DNA of 64,000 nucleotides from Aequitasia blattaphilus (GCF_024721305.1 NZ_JAMXOD010000008.1:1-64000); one strand, 5' to 3'; positions 1 to 7,429 are shown, numbered from the stretch's first letter. Notes: generated from the sequence alone by a model not told the origin. Program-made: numbers and translations.

Positions 1-195
1 TTTTTCGGTTTGGAAGTAATGCTGACGAATGTTGTAGATGGCTTGATTGGTGAGATTTTTCGCTACGTGAGCCAATTCCCGAAGAGTTTTATAATCTTTT
101 TTGGACAAATGCTTTACTTGTTGCTTAATGGTTAAATATACGGTATCTTCACCTCTTTTCTGTTCTAGATTTCTAAAAGAGTTGATGTGTTTCAT
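1..195 (-). CDS. tnpB: TnpB-type RNA-guided nuclease (IS200/IS605 OrfB), N-terminal fragment
   Basis: The minus strand encodes 65 residues starting MKHINSFRNLEQ and running off the window. Segments such as YLTIKQQVKHLSKKDYKTLR and KNLTNQAIYNIRQHYF match the conserved N-terminal helix-turn-helix region of IS200/IS605 OrfB proteins as I know the family. TnpB is an RNA-guided endonuclease that maintains its transposon. The catalytic RuvC residues and zinc finger would lie outside the window and cannot be checked. The start is the ATG at 193-195. Confidence 0.75.
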   Translation of the reverse strand, partial: MKHINSFRNLEQKRGEDTVYLTIKQQVKHLSKKDYKTLRELAHVAKNLTNQAIYNIRQHYFQTEK

Positions 196-365
196 GCCTA
201 TATTTTATCATAGTTATCATTATCTTACAATACTTTTCGAATGTATGTTCTCGCGAATAATAGGGGGCACTTAGATAGAAAAAATCGCCATTTCATTTTT
301 AAGCGTCTCCATATATTTAGTTTTATGTCATTCATCTCGCCGCCTTAGAGGCGGAAGTATTCTGA
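1..365 (-). mobile_element. Left end of an IS200/IS605-type element, cut by window edge
   Basis: This stretch holds the beginning of a TnpB gene and, upstream of it, a short palindrome CCGCC-TTAGA-GGCGG at 340-354. A subterminal hairpin near the end of the element is typical of the IS200/IS605 superfamily, which moves as single-stranded DNA and has no inverted terminal repeats. The exact outer boundary cannot be fixed because the target-site motif is not obvious; 365 is an estimate. The rest of the element lies before base 1, so intactness and the presence of tnpA are unknown. Confidence 0.6.
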
Positions 366-377
366 CACGTTTTTTAT

Positions 378-416
378 AAAAAAAGCTTCGAAACTCAGTA
401 TTTAATGGGTCGAAGC
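378..416 (-). terminator. Second intrinsic terminator after tRNA-Leu(CAG)
   Basis: On the minus strand the stem GCTTCGA / TCGAAGC (410-416 with 385-391) is followed directly by seven T residues (378-384). The 18-nt loop is large. It lies about 100 bp beyond the tRNA and backs up the first terminator. Confidence 0.55.
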
Positions 417-455
417 ATCTTAAGTTTATGAATTTCAACTCTTTGCAGCAAATAC

Positions 456-497
456 AAAAAAAGAATCGATATCTCTTATTCCTAAAAGTATCGACTC
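456..497 (-). terminator. Intrinsic terminator of tRNA-Leu(CAG)
   Basis: Read on the minus strand, GAGTCGATA (489-497) pairs with TATCGATTC (463-471) with one G-T pair and is followed by seven T residues (456-462). It lies 18 bp after the tRNA gene, the expected place for its terminator. Confidence 0.75.
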
Positions 498-514
498 TCC
501 TTGTAAATAGGGAC

Positions 515-597
515 TGCGGAGAAAGGGACTTGAACCCTCACACCGTTGCCGGCACTAGAACCTGAATCTAGCGCGTCTGCCATTCCGCCACCTCCGC
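515..597 (-). tRNA. tRNA-Leu, anticodon CAG
   Basis: The minus strand folds as a class II tRNA: acceptor stem GCGGAGG with TCTCCGC, anticodon stem CTAGA/TCTAG around loop TTCAGGT (anticodon CAG, leucine CUG codons), a long variable arm CCGGCAACGG, and T-arm GAGGG-TTCAAGT-CCCTT. The discriminator base is A at 515. No CCA is encoded. The large variable arm is the class II signature of leucine tRNAs. Confidence 0.95.
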
Positions 598-599
598 GT

Positions 600-637
600 A
601 CAAGTGGTATTTTATCACATACCACTTGTAGTTTCAA
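600..637 (-). promoter_or_regulatory. tRNA-Leu(CAG) promoter overlapped by an 11-bp dyad
   Basis: On the minus strand TTGAAA (632-637) and TAAAAT (609-614) are separated by 17 bp, placing the start only a few bases before the tRNA. A perfect inverted repeat, ACAAGTGGTAT at 600-610 and ATACCACTTGT at 619-629, covers the -10 region. It could be an operator, or a terminator-like hairpin for plus-strand transcription, although no T-run follows it. Confidence 0.5.
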
Positions 638-667
638 TAAGAAATTACAGAAAATCCTCCTCTTTTC

Positions 668-695
668 TTGACAAAATAAAAATCCATGCTATGCT
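668..695 (+). promoter_or_regulatory. Promoter of gpx-ohrR
   Basis: TTGACA at 668-673 is followed after 16 bp by TATGCT at 690-695. Initiation would fall around base 702, inside the OhrR box, so bound repressor would block it. Confidence 0.65.
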
Positions 696-702
696 AGTTT
701 TA

Positions 703-717
703 TACAATTTAATTGCG
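703..717 (+). promoter_or_regulatory. OhrR box
   Basis: TACAATTTAATTGCG matches 13 of 15 positions of the Bacillus OhrR operator TACAATT-N-AATTGTA as I recall it. It sits directly after the -10 element of the promoter serving the peroxidase and the OhrR-type gene, so autoregulated control by organic peroxides is the natural reading. Confidence 0.65.
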
Positions 718-741
718 CACAACTAATGTGGGGGCGTTTTT

Positions 742-1299
742 ATGAATAATATTTATAATTTTAATTACGTATCAATCGAAAATAAACCTGTGGAAATGTC
801 CGAATACAAGGGAAAGGTTTTACTAATTGTTAACACTGCAAGCAAGTGTGGATTTACCCCACAGTATGAAGGTCTGGAGGCTCTTTATGAGAAATACAAA
901 GATCAAGGCCTGGAAATAATCGGTTTTCCAAGCAATCAATTTATGGAGCAAGAGCCCGGTACAAATGAGGAAATATCTGAATTCTGCTCTCTTCGCTACG
1001 GTGTAACTTTCCCGCTCTCCCAAAAGGTAGAGGTACGAGATGAAAATGCTGTTCCCCTTTACCAATATCTTACTTCTCAAAAAGACTTTGAAGGAATGGG
1101 CAAAGGTATCAAAGCCAAAGCAATGACAGCTATGTTAAAGAAACGGTACAAAGATGGGTACTCAGACAACCAGGTTAAATGGAATTTCACAAAGTTTTTA
1201 ATTGACCGTAAAGGCGAAGTATATGGCCGTTACGAACCAACCTTTGTACCAGAAGATATGGTTTCCGACATTGAAAAACTATTAGGAGAGGATGCGTAA
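742..1299 (+). CDS. gpx: Glutathione-peroxidase-family thiol peroxidase
   Basis: This cytosolic 185-residue enzyme reduces hydrogen peroxide or lipid/organic hydroperoxides. The peroxidatic residue is Cys36 in NTASKCGFTPQ, so it is the cysteine form, not the selenoenzyme. The other tetrad residues are visible as Gln66 (FPSNQF), Trp147 and Asn148 (KWNFTKF). Bacterial Cys-type members usually take electrons from thioredoxin, not glutathione (family knowledge). An extra loop at about residues 112-143 lies before the WNF motif. The start ATG follows a GGGGGCG ribosome site. It overlaps the region ahead of the OhrR-type gene, with which it forms a two-gene operon. Confidence 0.93.
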   Translation: MNNIYNFNYVSIENKPVEMSEYKGKVLLIVNTASKCGFTPQYEGLEALYEKYKDQGLEIIGFPSNQFMEQEPGTNEEISEFCSLRYGVTFPLSQKVEVRDENAVPLYQYLTSQKDFEGMGKGIKAKAMTAMLKKRYKDGYSDNQVKWNFTKFLIDRKGEVYGRYEPTFVPEDMVSDIEKLLGEDA

Positions 1300-1303
1300 A
1301 GAA

Positions 1304-1732
1304 ATGGCAAAATCAAAAGAGGATGCTTTAAAACTAAAAAACCAGCTTTGTTTTCCCCTCTACGCTGCTGCAAAAGAGGTAGTCAAAAAATACACGCCTT
1401 ACTTGAATGAGCTTGATTTAACTTATACACAGTATATTGTCATGATGGTTCTTTGGGAACAAAAAGAGATTCAGGTAAAAGCATTGGGCGAGCTTCTCTA
1501 TCTGGATTCCGGTACATTGACCCCTCTTTTAAAGCGTATGGAAGGAAAAGGGCTCATCTCCAGAAAACGTTCTGAAAAAGATGAGCGCCAGGTCTATGTG
1601 CTCCTTGCAAAAGATGGGGAAGCATTAAAGAAAAAGGCACTGGATATTCCATCAAAAATCGGAAGCTGTATTCCTCTTTCTTCAGATGAAGCCGGTACCT
1701 TGTACACTCTTTTATATAAATTATTGGATTAG
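1304..1732 (+). CDS. ohrR: OhrR-type MarR-family organic-peroxide repressor
   Basis: The 142-residue protein has a winged-helix MarR fold (about residues 30-100) with the wing segment RKRSEKDERQVYV. The motif NQLCFPLY near the N-terminus contains the single reactive cysteine (Cys16 from this start) that defines OhrR: oxidation by organic hydroperoxides releases DNA. An ATG at 1292 is also in frame, but it sits one base after the GGAGAGG run; starting at 1304 puts the cysteine at the family's usual position. The gene follows gpx with a few bases of spacing, and an OhrR box lies at their shared promoter. Confidence 0.88.
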   Translation: MAKSKEDALKLKNQLCFPLYAAAKEVVKKYTPYLNELDLTYTQYIVMMVLWEQKEIQVKALGELLYLDSGTLTPLLKRMEGKGLISRKRSEKDERQVYVLLAKDGEALKKKALDIPSKIGSCIPLSSDEAGTLYTLLYKLLD

Positions 1733-1735
1733 AAA

Positions 1736-1787
1736 AAGATCTCACATTAACTCGTAAAGAAAGAGTTACTGTGGGATCTTCTTTTTA
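1736..1787. terminator. Bidirectional terminator between ohrR and thiZ
   Basis: AAGATC-CACA-TAACTC pairs with GAGTTA-TGTG-GATCTT in a long stem around a short loop, followed by CTTTTTAT on the plus strand and an A-rich run (T-run for minus) on the other side. It ends both convergent operons and abuts the thiZ stop codon. Confidence 0.85.
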
Positions 1788-2528
1788 TAAACAATTGATG
1801 ATTCTTTTTTTATAAGCAAGGAACTCCTCTGTCAGCTCAAAGTCCGGTGCCTCTTTCTCTGTTTTATCAATCACAATTTCTTCCACAATTCTCCCAGGCA
1901 CCCCGCTCATCAAATAAATACGGTCTGACAACAGTATTGCCTCGTCGATACTGTGGGTAATAAAAAGGGTGGAAAGATTGAGTTTCTTTACCATCTCCAG
2001 ATACCAATCATACATTTCCTTCTTTGTAAGCTCGTCCAATGCACTAAAGGGTTCATCTAGTAAGATGATTTCTTTCACATTTCTTGAAAATATATAGGTA
2101 CGAAGAAGTGCTGCTCTTTGCTTCATTCCACCTGAAAGCTGATGGGGATAAAGCTTCTGTGTATTCTCAAGCCCAAATACTGCAAAATACCCCTGGACCC
2201 TTTCCCTTGCTTCTTTCTTCTTCATCCCTTTAATCCGTAAAGGAAGAGATACATTATCCTCAATGGTACGATAAGGAAGCAGAAGATCCTTTTGAAGCAT
2301 GTAGCTTAGTCTTCCCGAAGTCCCTGTAATATCCTCATCTCCTAAAATAATTTTGCCTGTATCTGGTTTTAATAACCCTGCAATTATATTAAACAGAGTT
2401 GTTTTCCCTACTCCACTTACCCCCAACAGGCTAACCACTTCATTCTCACTCACATTTATAGAAATGTCTTCTACTACGTTTTTATTTTCATAAGCAATGG
2501 TTACATTTTCTACAACAAGTTTTGCCAT
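1785..2528 (-). CDS. thiZ: ABC transporter ATPase for thiamine precursor (ThiZ type)
   Basis: This 247-residue ATPase energises import. Walker A GVSGVGKTT is at 36-44, signature LSGGMKQR at 131-138, Walker B IILLDEP at 154-160 and the H-loop in FITHSIDEA. It resembles the NitT/TauT/ThiZ branch. It is the last gene of the riboswitch-controlled unit after the permease and binding protein, which points to hydroxymethylpyrimidine (HMP) or related precursors as cargo. The start ATG lies 20 bp after the binding-protein gene. Confidence 0.88.
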   Translation of the reverse strand: MAKLVVENVTIAYENKNVVEDISINVSENEVVSLLGVSGVGKTTLFNIIAGLLKPDTGKIILGDEDITGTSGRLSYMLQKDLLLPYRTIEDNVSLPLRIKGMKKKEARERVQGYFAVFGLENTQKLYPHQLSGGMKQRAALLRTYIFSRNVKEIILLDEPFSALDELTKKEMYDWYLEMVKKLNLSTLFITHSIDEAILLSDRIYLMSGVPGRIVEEIVIDKTEKEAPDFELTEEFLAYKKRIINCL

Positions 2529-2548
2529 CTTACTCCAGCCTTCTTAAT

Positions 2549-3553
2549 CTACAAATAGTCATTTGTAAAACCAACATTTTCTTCTAACTCAATCTCTGTT
2601 AGACCTTCTTCATTTACCCAGTTATAAAATGCATTCCATCTGTCCGGATCGATTACTCCCCATTCACTTGCATCCGCCTGATACTCTTTGCTCAAATATT
2701 CCTGGCTTTTCAAAACTAAGTCTTTATCCAGTTCAGGAGCCGCTTTTAAAAGAATTTCTCCTGCTTCTTCAGGATTTTCGATTGCAAATTCATAACCCTT
2801 TTTCAAAGCACCCACAAACCCTTTTGTACTTTCTTCATTTTCCTTCATCCAATTAGTGTTTCCAATAATAACCGGAGTATAGAAATCAAAAACCTCATTA
2901 ATATCTGCAAAGGCAAAGTAATCTGTGTCGAGCCCTGCAACCTCACATGCGATGCCACCCCATCCGTAATATACCCAGATTGCATCTACCGACTTACTTT
3001 CAAGAGCAGATACCTCATCCGTCACTGTACTTGGAATAAGCTCAACTTTACTGAAATCTCCACCGTCTTTTTCCACAACATTTTTAATCGTTGCTTTTTC
3101 TAAATCCAAATCCCAGGTTGCATATTTCTTCCCTTCCATTCCCTTCGGAGTATCCATTCCTTCTCCTTTTCTGGAAATAATACCGGATGTGTTATGCTGT
3201 ACCACCGCTGCAACTGCTTCAATAGGAAGGGCGTCATCCCCCACAAGACCTGGCATCATAGAATCCTGGACAGAAACCCCAAACTGAGCCTTTTCACTTC
3301 CAACTAATATTTCTGCTCCATCCTCTGGTGGCTGTACCACCTCCACCTCTAAACCTGCTTCTTCAAAATATCCCTTTTCTAAAGCAACATACAAACCCGT
3401 ATGGTTGGTATTTGGTGTCCAATCTAAAACAAAAGTAATTTTTTCATTTCCTTTTTCTTCTGTGCTTTCTTTTGTATCTTCTTTTCCACATGCAGTCATT
3501 GCTATCAATAACGCTAAAATCAATACTACTGCACTTATTTTTCTCTTAATCAT
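2549..3553 (-). CDS. thiY: Thiamine-precursor-binding lipoprotein (ThiY/NMT1 family)
   Basis: The 334-residue lipoprotein has a signal peptide and lipobox AMTAC with Cys22 as lipidation site. The mature part begins with TFVLDWTPNTNHTGLYVALE, the classic NMT1/THI5-like start of periplasmic-type binding proteins for pyrimidine precursors. The ATG at 3551-3553 is chosen because GGAGG lies 10 bases upstream and the signal peptide starts there; a longer frame would add 28 residues inside the permease gene. It begins two bases after the permease stop codon, so the genes are translationally linked. Confidence 0.9.
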   Translation of the reverse strand: MIKRKISAVVLILALLIAMTACGKEDTKESTEEKGNEKITFVLDWTPNTNHTGLYVALEKGYFEEAGLEVEVVQPPEDGAEILVGSEKAQFGVSVQDSMMPGLVGDDALPIEAVAAVVQHNTSGIISRKGEGMDTPKGMEGKKYATWDLDLEKATIKNVVEKDGGDFSKVELIPSTVTDEVSALESKSVDAIWVYYGWGGIACEVAGLDTDYFAFADINEVFDFYTPVIIGNTNWMKENEESTKGFVGALKKGYEFAIENPEEAGEILLKAAPELDKDLVLKSQEYLSKEYQADASEWGVIDPDRWNAFYNWVNEEGLTEIELEENVGFTNDYL

Positions 3554-3555
3554 TT

Positions 3556-4329
3556 CTACTTTTCCTCCCAAGGCATACATTTTTTTTGCAAAACACCTAC
3601 ACACTTGATTAAAATTAGGCTGATTGCAGAAACCCAAAAAATCACTGCAAACATTTTGTCAAAAGAATAGGCCTTTCTAACTTTTGTCATATAAACTCCT
3701 AAGCCACTAAAACCGCCCAGCCATTCAGATATTACCGCTCCTACAATTGCATAGGAAATAGCAATTTTAAGGCTGGCGAAAAACTGCCCGATTGAACCGG
3801 GAAGTTTCACGAATATGAAAATTTGAATCTTGCTTGCTCCCATCGTTTTCATTAAGCGAATCATATCACTATCTGCCATTCGGAATCCTTCTAAGAGGCT
3901 AACTGCAATCGGAAAAAAAGTCACAATTACAATCAAAATTACTTTTGGGGCAATTCCATAGCCAAACCACAAAACCAATAATGGCGCTATGGCAACCGTG
4001 GGAATCGTCTGGGTGATGACCATCAGCGGATAAAGGGCATTGTAAATAAACTGAGAGCAGTCCATAAGCACTGCCATAATAAATCCTGCAGCAATTCCAA
4101 GAACTAATCCAATAAACGCCTCAAGGATGGTTACTTTTGCATTCTCCATTAATAAGGGAAAATCTCCAACTAAAACCTTTCCGATATCACTGGGCGCCGG
4201 AAGCATATATTTCGGTATCAGTCCAAAACTACTTACTCCCTGCCAGATAATTAGCAGCACTAAAATAACCACAAGGGGGATGAGCTTATTCGTGGTGTTT
4301 TGTAACTTTCTTTTCAATGGTAAGTACAT
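3556..4329 (-). CDS. thiX: Thiamine-precursor ABC permease (ThiX type)
   Basis: The 257-residue membrane protein has about six hydrophobic helices and the BPD-transport (EAA) loop near MKTMGASKIQIFIFVKLPGS, where the ATPase docks. It matches the SsuC/TauC/ThiX permease family. Its first 44 bases overlap the 3' end of the thiamine-binding protein gene in another frame, indicating coupled translation. Substrate is inferred from the TPP riboswitch and the NMT1-type partner. Confidence 0.88.
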   Translation of the reverse strand: MYLPLKRKLQNTTNKLIPLVVILVLLIIWQGVSSFGLIPKYMLPAPSDIGKVLVGDFPLLMENAKVTILEAFIGLVLGIAAGFIMAVLMDCSQFIYNALYPLMVITQTIPTVAIAPLLVLWFGYGIAPKVILIVIVTFFPIAVSLLEGFRMADSDMIRLMKTMGASKIQIFIFVKLPGSIGQFFASLKIAISYAIVGAVISEWLGGFSGLGVYMTKVRKAYSFDKMFAVIFWVSAISLILIKCVGVLQKKCMPWEEK

Positions 4330-4582
4330 CTCCTTCTGGTTTATATGTCACCTTTACATAAGCAGCAACTGACGGTGCACCTGCTCGAATCGCGATGTGT
4401 TGACACTCTTTTACGATATCCATAAGCTCATCATAATCTCCTTCTATTGCTGTTTCAAAAGGGCCAACATAACAGTTTAATCCTGTGCTTTTAATATAGT
4501 CGATTACCTCGTCTACTACACGTATCAGCTCCTCGTCTCCTTGTACATCTGGTAAAACTTGTATTGCTACGCTTGCATTCAT
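4286..4582 (-). CDS. Thiamine-binding protein of the MTH1187/YkoF family
   Basis: This small cytosolic protein (98 residues) belongs to the Pfam Thiamine_BP (former DUF77) family, recognised by MNASVAIQVLP, the central YVGPFETAIEGDYDELM and the end segment VAAYVKVTY. Members bind thiamine or HMP and are found beside ThiXYZ-type transporters. The ATG at 4580-4582 is chosen because GGAGGAG lies just upstream; the longer frame would begin inside the riboswitch terminator. It is the first gene of the operon. Confidence 0.85.
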   Translation of the reverse strand: MNASVAIQVLPDVQGDEELIRVVDEVIDYIKSTGLNCYVGPFETAIEGDYDELMDIVKECQHIAIRAGAPSVAAYVKVTYKPEGDVLTIEKKVTKHHE

Positions 4583-4613
4583 CTTCTTCTCCTCCATTTG
4601 TTTGAAATACGTC

Positions 4614-4640
4614 AAAAAACCTTACCGTTACCGGCAAGGT
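4614..4640 (-). terminator. Riboswitch expression-platform terminator
   Basis: On the minus strand CCTTGCC-GGTAAC-GGTAAGG (4620-4639) is followed by six T residues (4614-4619), ending shortly before the first gene's ribosome site. It is placed where a TPP riboswitch would stop transcription when thiamine pyrophosphate is bound. Confidence 0.85.
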
Positions 4641-4674
4641 TTCAATACTAAAGTTCTGAATCATTCACTCAAGT

Positions 4675-4760
4675 CTTCCCTACGTCGGCATTATCCGCAT
4701 CAGGTTCCTGGGTCGAAATTCGTTCGCATTTCCTCTCAGCCGCCGCGACGGCTCCCCTCT
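4675..4760 (-). promoter_or_regulatory. TPP (THI-element) riboswitch aptamer
   Basis: Read on the minus strand the region contains, in order, GGGGAGC, the conserved GGCTGAGAGG, then GACCC, then ACCTGATGCGGATAATGCC and the closing GTAGGGAAG. These are the invariant blocks of the TPP aptamer (pyrimidine- and pyrophosphate-sensor helices). It precedes the thiamine transport operon and is followed by an intrinsic terminator, so binding of TPP should switch the operon off by early termination. Confidence 0.95.
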
Positions 4761-4774
4761 ATTCAACTAAAGTA

Positions 4775-4803
4775 ATCCTACAATATATAACTATAATTGT
4801 CAA
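4775..4803 (-). promoter_or_regulatory. Promoter of the thiamine transport operon
   Basis: On the minus strand TTGACA (4798-4803) and TAGGAT (4775-4780) are 17 bp apart. Transcription would begin about 10-15 bases before the riboswitch's first stem. Confidence 0.7.
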
Positions 4804-4832
4804 TCTTATTCTCTTTGCTGCCATATTTAAAC

Positions 4833-4869
4833 AAAAAACAAGGCAGATATACTTTCTACCTTGTTTTTA
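4833..4869. terminator. Terminator downstream of the small XRE gene
   Basis: AAACAAGG (4836-4843) pairs with CCTTGTTT (4859-4866), with an A-run before and a T-run after, so it can work in both directions. It is about 150 bp beyond the stop codon of the minus-strand regulator at 5022. Confidence 0.6.
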
Positions 4870-5021
4870 TACATTTGACTTATTATTGAAAACTAGTGTG
4901 CAGATTATTTCAAGTCTTACGATTATACAGTACTCTGAATCAATCGTATTTTTACAATATTAAGCATAGTATCATACCCTACTATCAAACTTCCATTCAA
5001 TAATAGGCTACATAAGAGTTC
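4870..5021. other. Non-coding stretch, nothing recognised
   Basis: AT-rich sequence between the hairpin and the small regulator gene. I see no open frame, repeat or RNA motif that I can support. Confidence 0.5.
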
Positions 5022-5249
5022 TTATTCACTTTCCTTCATCGTAAGAATAAACAAATCGTGAATATCTGCATCTAGTACATCTGCAATTGTTTGTGCCAGC
5101 ATCAAAGAAGGATTATAACGATTCTTCTCTAACTGCATAATGGTCTGCCTGGACACTCCTGCACGGTTTGCAAGTTCTTGTTGGGTCATTCGTTTTTTCG
5201 CCCGCCACACATGTATTTGTGTATCCATATTATACCTTTTTTCTGACAT
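5022..5249 (-). CDS. Small XRE-family transcriptional regulator
   Basis: The 75-residue protein is almost entirely one Cro/C1 helix-turn-helix: TQQELANRAGVSRQTIMQLEK followed by NRYNPSLMLAQTIADVLDA. This is the YozG/YgzD-like type of free-standing HTH protein, usually 60-70 residues; here there is an extra N-terminal MSEKRYNMDTQIH segment. A GAGGTG ribosome site precedes the ATG. It stands alone between terminators. A close paralogue sits at 39932. Target genes are unknown. Confidence 0.88.
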   Translation of the reverse strand: MSEKRYNMDTQIHVWRAKKRMTQQELANRAGVSRQTIMQLEKNRYNPSLMLAQTIADVLDADIHDLFILTMKESE

Positions 5250-5366
5250 TTTACACCTCGCTCATATTTAAATTCTACCTAAAACCTTCGATTTCAAAGA
5301 AACGGATGCTTAAAAGCATATTTGCCCTTTGTATCTACTCTTTTACGACTCATTCAGTATAGCATT

Positions 5367-5389
5367 TTTTTCTTGGCGTTACAAGAAAA
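5367..5389. repeat. Inverted repeat upstream of the XRE gene
   Basis: TTTTCTTG (5367-5374) and CAAGAAAA (5382-5389) form a perfect 8-bp dyad with a 7-bp centre, about 120 bp upstream of the small regulator. It is not followed by a T-run, so an operator is a more likely reading than a terminator. Confidence 0.4.
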
Positions 5390-5400
5390 CATATCATTTT

Positions 5401-5431
5401 ATTCCGAATAAAATTCAAATTTTTCGGATTA
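5401..5431 (-). terminator. Possible terminator of the xylo-oligosaccharide operon
   Basis: TCCGAA (5403-5408) pairs with TTCGGA (5423-5428) about 55 bp beyond the xylosidase stop codon. The stem is short and the following minus-strand sequence is only moderately T-rich, so this is a weak call. Confidence 0.3.
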
Positions 5432-5481
5432 CACAAAAAATTATGTCCTTTTGTCAGGGTATAAATGGGTTTTAAACTCAA

Positions 5482-7410
5482 CTACCACACTTTAATCTTG
5501 TTCCTTCCTTCCTTTAAATTCACAACTGGTCCTATATTTGTACCTTCCATTCTTGCCTGGTCCAAATAATCACTGTCAAATACAATTGGATTTCCACAGG
5601 GGTCTTCATACGCAGCTTCTACTATACGTACCCGTCCAAGATCTTTTGTCTCTAATACTTTTGCATTTAAATCAAGCAAGCCTTTTTCTACATAGATTTC
5701 CAAATACGTTCCATCCTCTTCCACTACAATTGAAGCCTTTGGATTCTCTGCACTGATAAACTTTTCTTTTTCCTTATCATAAGACAATGCACCGTTCAAA
5801 TATCCATTATTATGGATGTACACTGGATCTTTTACCAGTTCATAGACTTCATTATCTCCATTCCCTTCCGAAATGATACGCTCAATATACTCCTCCATAG
5901 AAGCTGGACTTCCATTGTAGTCTATTGTTCCACTTAAAGACTGCTCTGTATAAGTCTTGGCACCACCAATAAAAATATTTTGATACCATCTGTCATCTCC
6001 TCCGTATACAAAGGTAACACCTGCAACCTCCGTAGAATGTGGACGATGATAAGGAGTCGCGCGATTGAGCACTGGTTCTCTACGCATCGTTCCACAGCAC
6101 AGATTGTTTATAAAGGCACCACCTTGTGCAATATTATCAAAATTGTAATCAGAGGCAAAAATATTGTTATCCACGATATGGGGACCATGTGTCACTTCAA
6201 TCATTAAGTCCCGGTCGTTTTCATAAAAAAGATTTTTGCTGATTCTTGTTCCTTGTATCTGCCAATCCAGCCAAGTTCCCAGAGAACAGTTATGAATGTT
6301 ATTATGATGAATCTGTACGTCTATTGCAGCATGCAATTTGATCCCACCAATTTCATACCCAAAATACTCATGCTTGACTGCAATATTATAAATGTGGTTG
6401 TATGCAATTTCACTAAATACACAGCCCATGTGACCAACAATTCCATTTTGTCCGCAATCATAGATCGTATTATTCCTTATTATATGAGATCCTATCTTTT
6501 CTTTGCTCCATCCAATCTGACGTGCCTTAAACACGGCTTCCATCTGATATTGATAACCAGGTTTCCTGTGGGTAAACGTACACTCATTATGTCCTGTCGA
6601 AGCCTCTTTTCCAATACTGATTCCACTGCATTTTGAGTCATGGATGATATTATTTTCAATAATCCATCCCTTGCTCCAATTTGCCCCAATAAGTCCTGGT
6701 TGATCTGCCGTTGGCGGAGTCCATGGCGTAGCTGCCTGAGCCATCTCAAATCCTCTTACTGTGATATAGTCTCGTCCTGTCTCCTCTGGATAGAAACAAC
6801 TCCTGCGTACATTAATTTCCACGCACTCTTCGTTGGGGTTCGCTCCTTGGAAATTTGCATATATATGAGTATTCTCTTCATCCACTATTGCATGCCACTG
6901 ATAAATAGAATCTTCGGGATGCAGAAGAGCCTCCTCTCTTTTCATCCACGGTGCTGCAAATCCAGTTTCCCGCTTTTGAGGATTGTCTAATTCTTCTAGT
7001 GTTCGAGACTCATAGAATGCCTTTCCATTCATATATACTTCACCTAAATGAAGATGCCACTCATATGGATCAGGAGAAACCATCCAGTCCCCTTCCAGTT
7101 TCTCTTTGTATGGGTTGAACTCTCCAAAGAATGTATTTGCAATTGTCGCTTTCCATACATTTCCCTTTGTGTTCTCCCAAGTATCAACAATCTCTGATCC
7201 CTTGATAATAACTTTTTCCCCTTCTGCCGCCTCATATATAATACGGTCTGTATTACTTTTTCCACCTTTTTTCGGTCTTACCCATTCCCGGTATGTCCCC
7301 TCATGAACCACAATTCTGTCTCCTGCCTCTGCAACGGATGCTGCTTCCTGAATTGTGTGAAATCCCTCTGATTTTTCCTTATTTTGTGATACGTGTAATT
7401 CTCTTCCCAT
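5482..7410 (-). CDS. GH120 beta-xylosidase, intracellular
   Basis: The 642-residue protein strongly resembles the GH120 enzyme XylC of Thermoanaerobacterium, a right-handed parallel beta-helix that removes xylose from xylo-oligosaccharides with retention. Shared blocks include HEGTYREWV, GWIIENNIIHD, GSHIIRNNTIYDCGQN and IKLHAAIDVQIHHN. The catalytic residues line up exactly: Asp382 (WLDW, nucleophile) and Glu405 (IEVTHG, acid/base), the same numbers as in XylC as I recall. No signal peptide is present, so it acts on imported oligomers. It is the last gene after the ABC importer. Confidence 0.93.
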   Translation of the reverse strand: MGRELHVSQNKEKSEGFHTIQEAASVAEAGDRIVVHEGTYREWVRPKKGGKSNTDRIIYEAAEGEKVIIKGSEIVDTWENTKGNVWKATIANTFFGEFNPYKEKLEGDWMVSPDPYEWHLHLGEVYMNGKAFYESRTLEELDNPQKRETGFAAPWMKREEALLHPEDSIYQWHAIVDEENTHIYANFQGANPNEECVEINVRRSCFYPEETGRDYITVRGFEMAQAATPWTPPTADQPGLIGANWSKGWIIENNIIHDSKCSGISIGKEASTGHNECTFTHRKPGYQYQMEAVFKARQIGWSKEKIGSHIIRNNTIYDCGQNGIVGHMGCVFSEIAYNHIYNIAVKHEYFGYEIGGIKLHAAIDVQIHHNNIHNCSLGTWLDWQIQGTRISKNLFYENDRDLMIEVTHGPHIVDNNIFASDYNFDNIAQGGAFINNLCCGTMRREPVLNRATPYHRPHSTEVAGVTFVYGGDDRWYQNIFIGGAKTYTEQSLSGTIDYNGSPASMEEYIERIISEGNGDNEVYELVKDPVYIHNNGYLNGALSYDKEKEKFISAENPKASIVVEEDGTYLEIYVEKGLLDLNAKVLETKDLGRVRIVEAAYEDPCGNPIVFDSDYLDQARMEGTNIGPVVNLKEGRNKIKVW

Positions 7411-7429
7411 TATTCTTTCTCCTTCTTTT

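Noticed and set aside
3554-3637. 28-residue N-terminal extension of the ThiY-type lipoprotein
   Set aside because: It lies within the permease gene and would bury the signal peptide.
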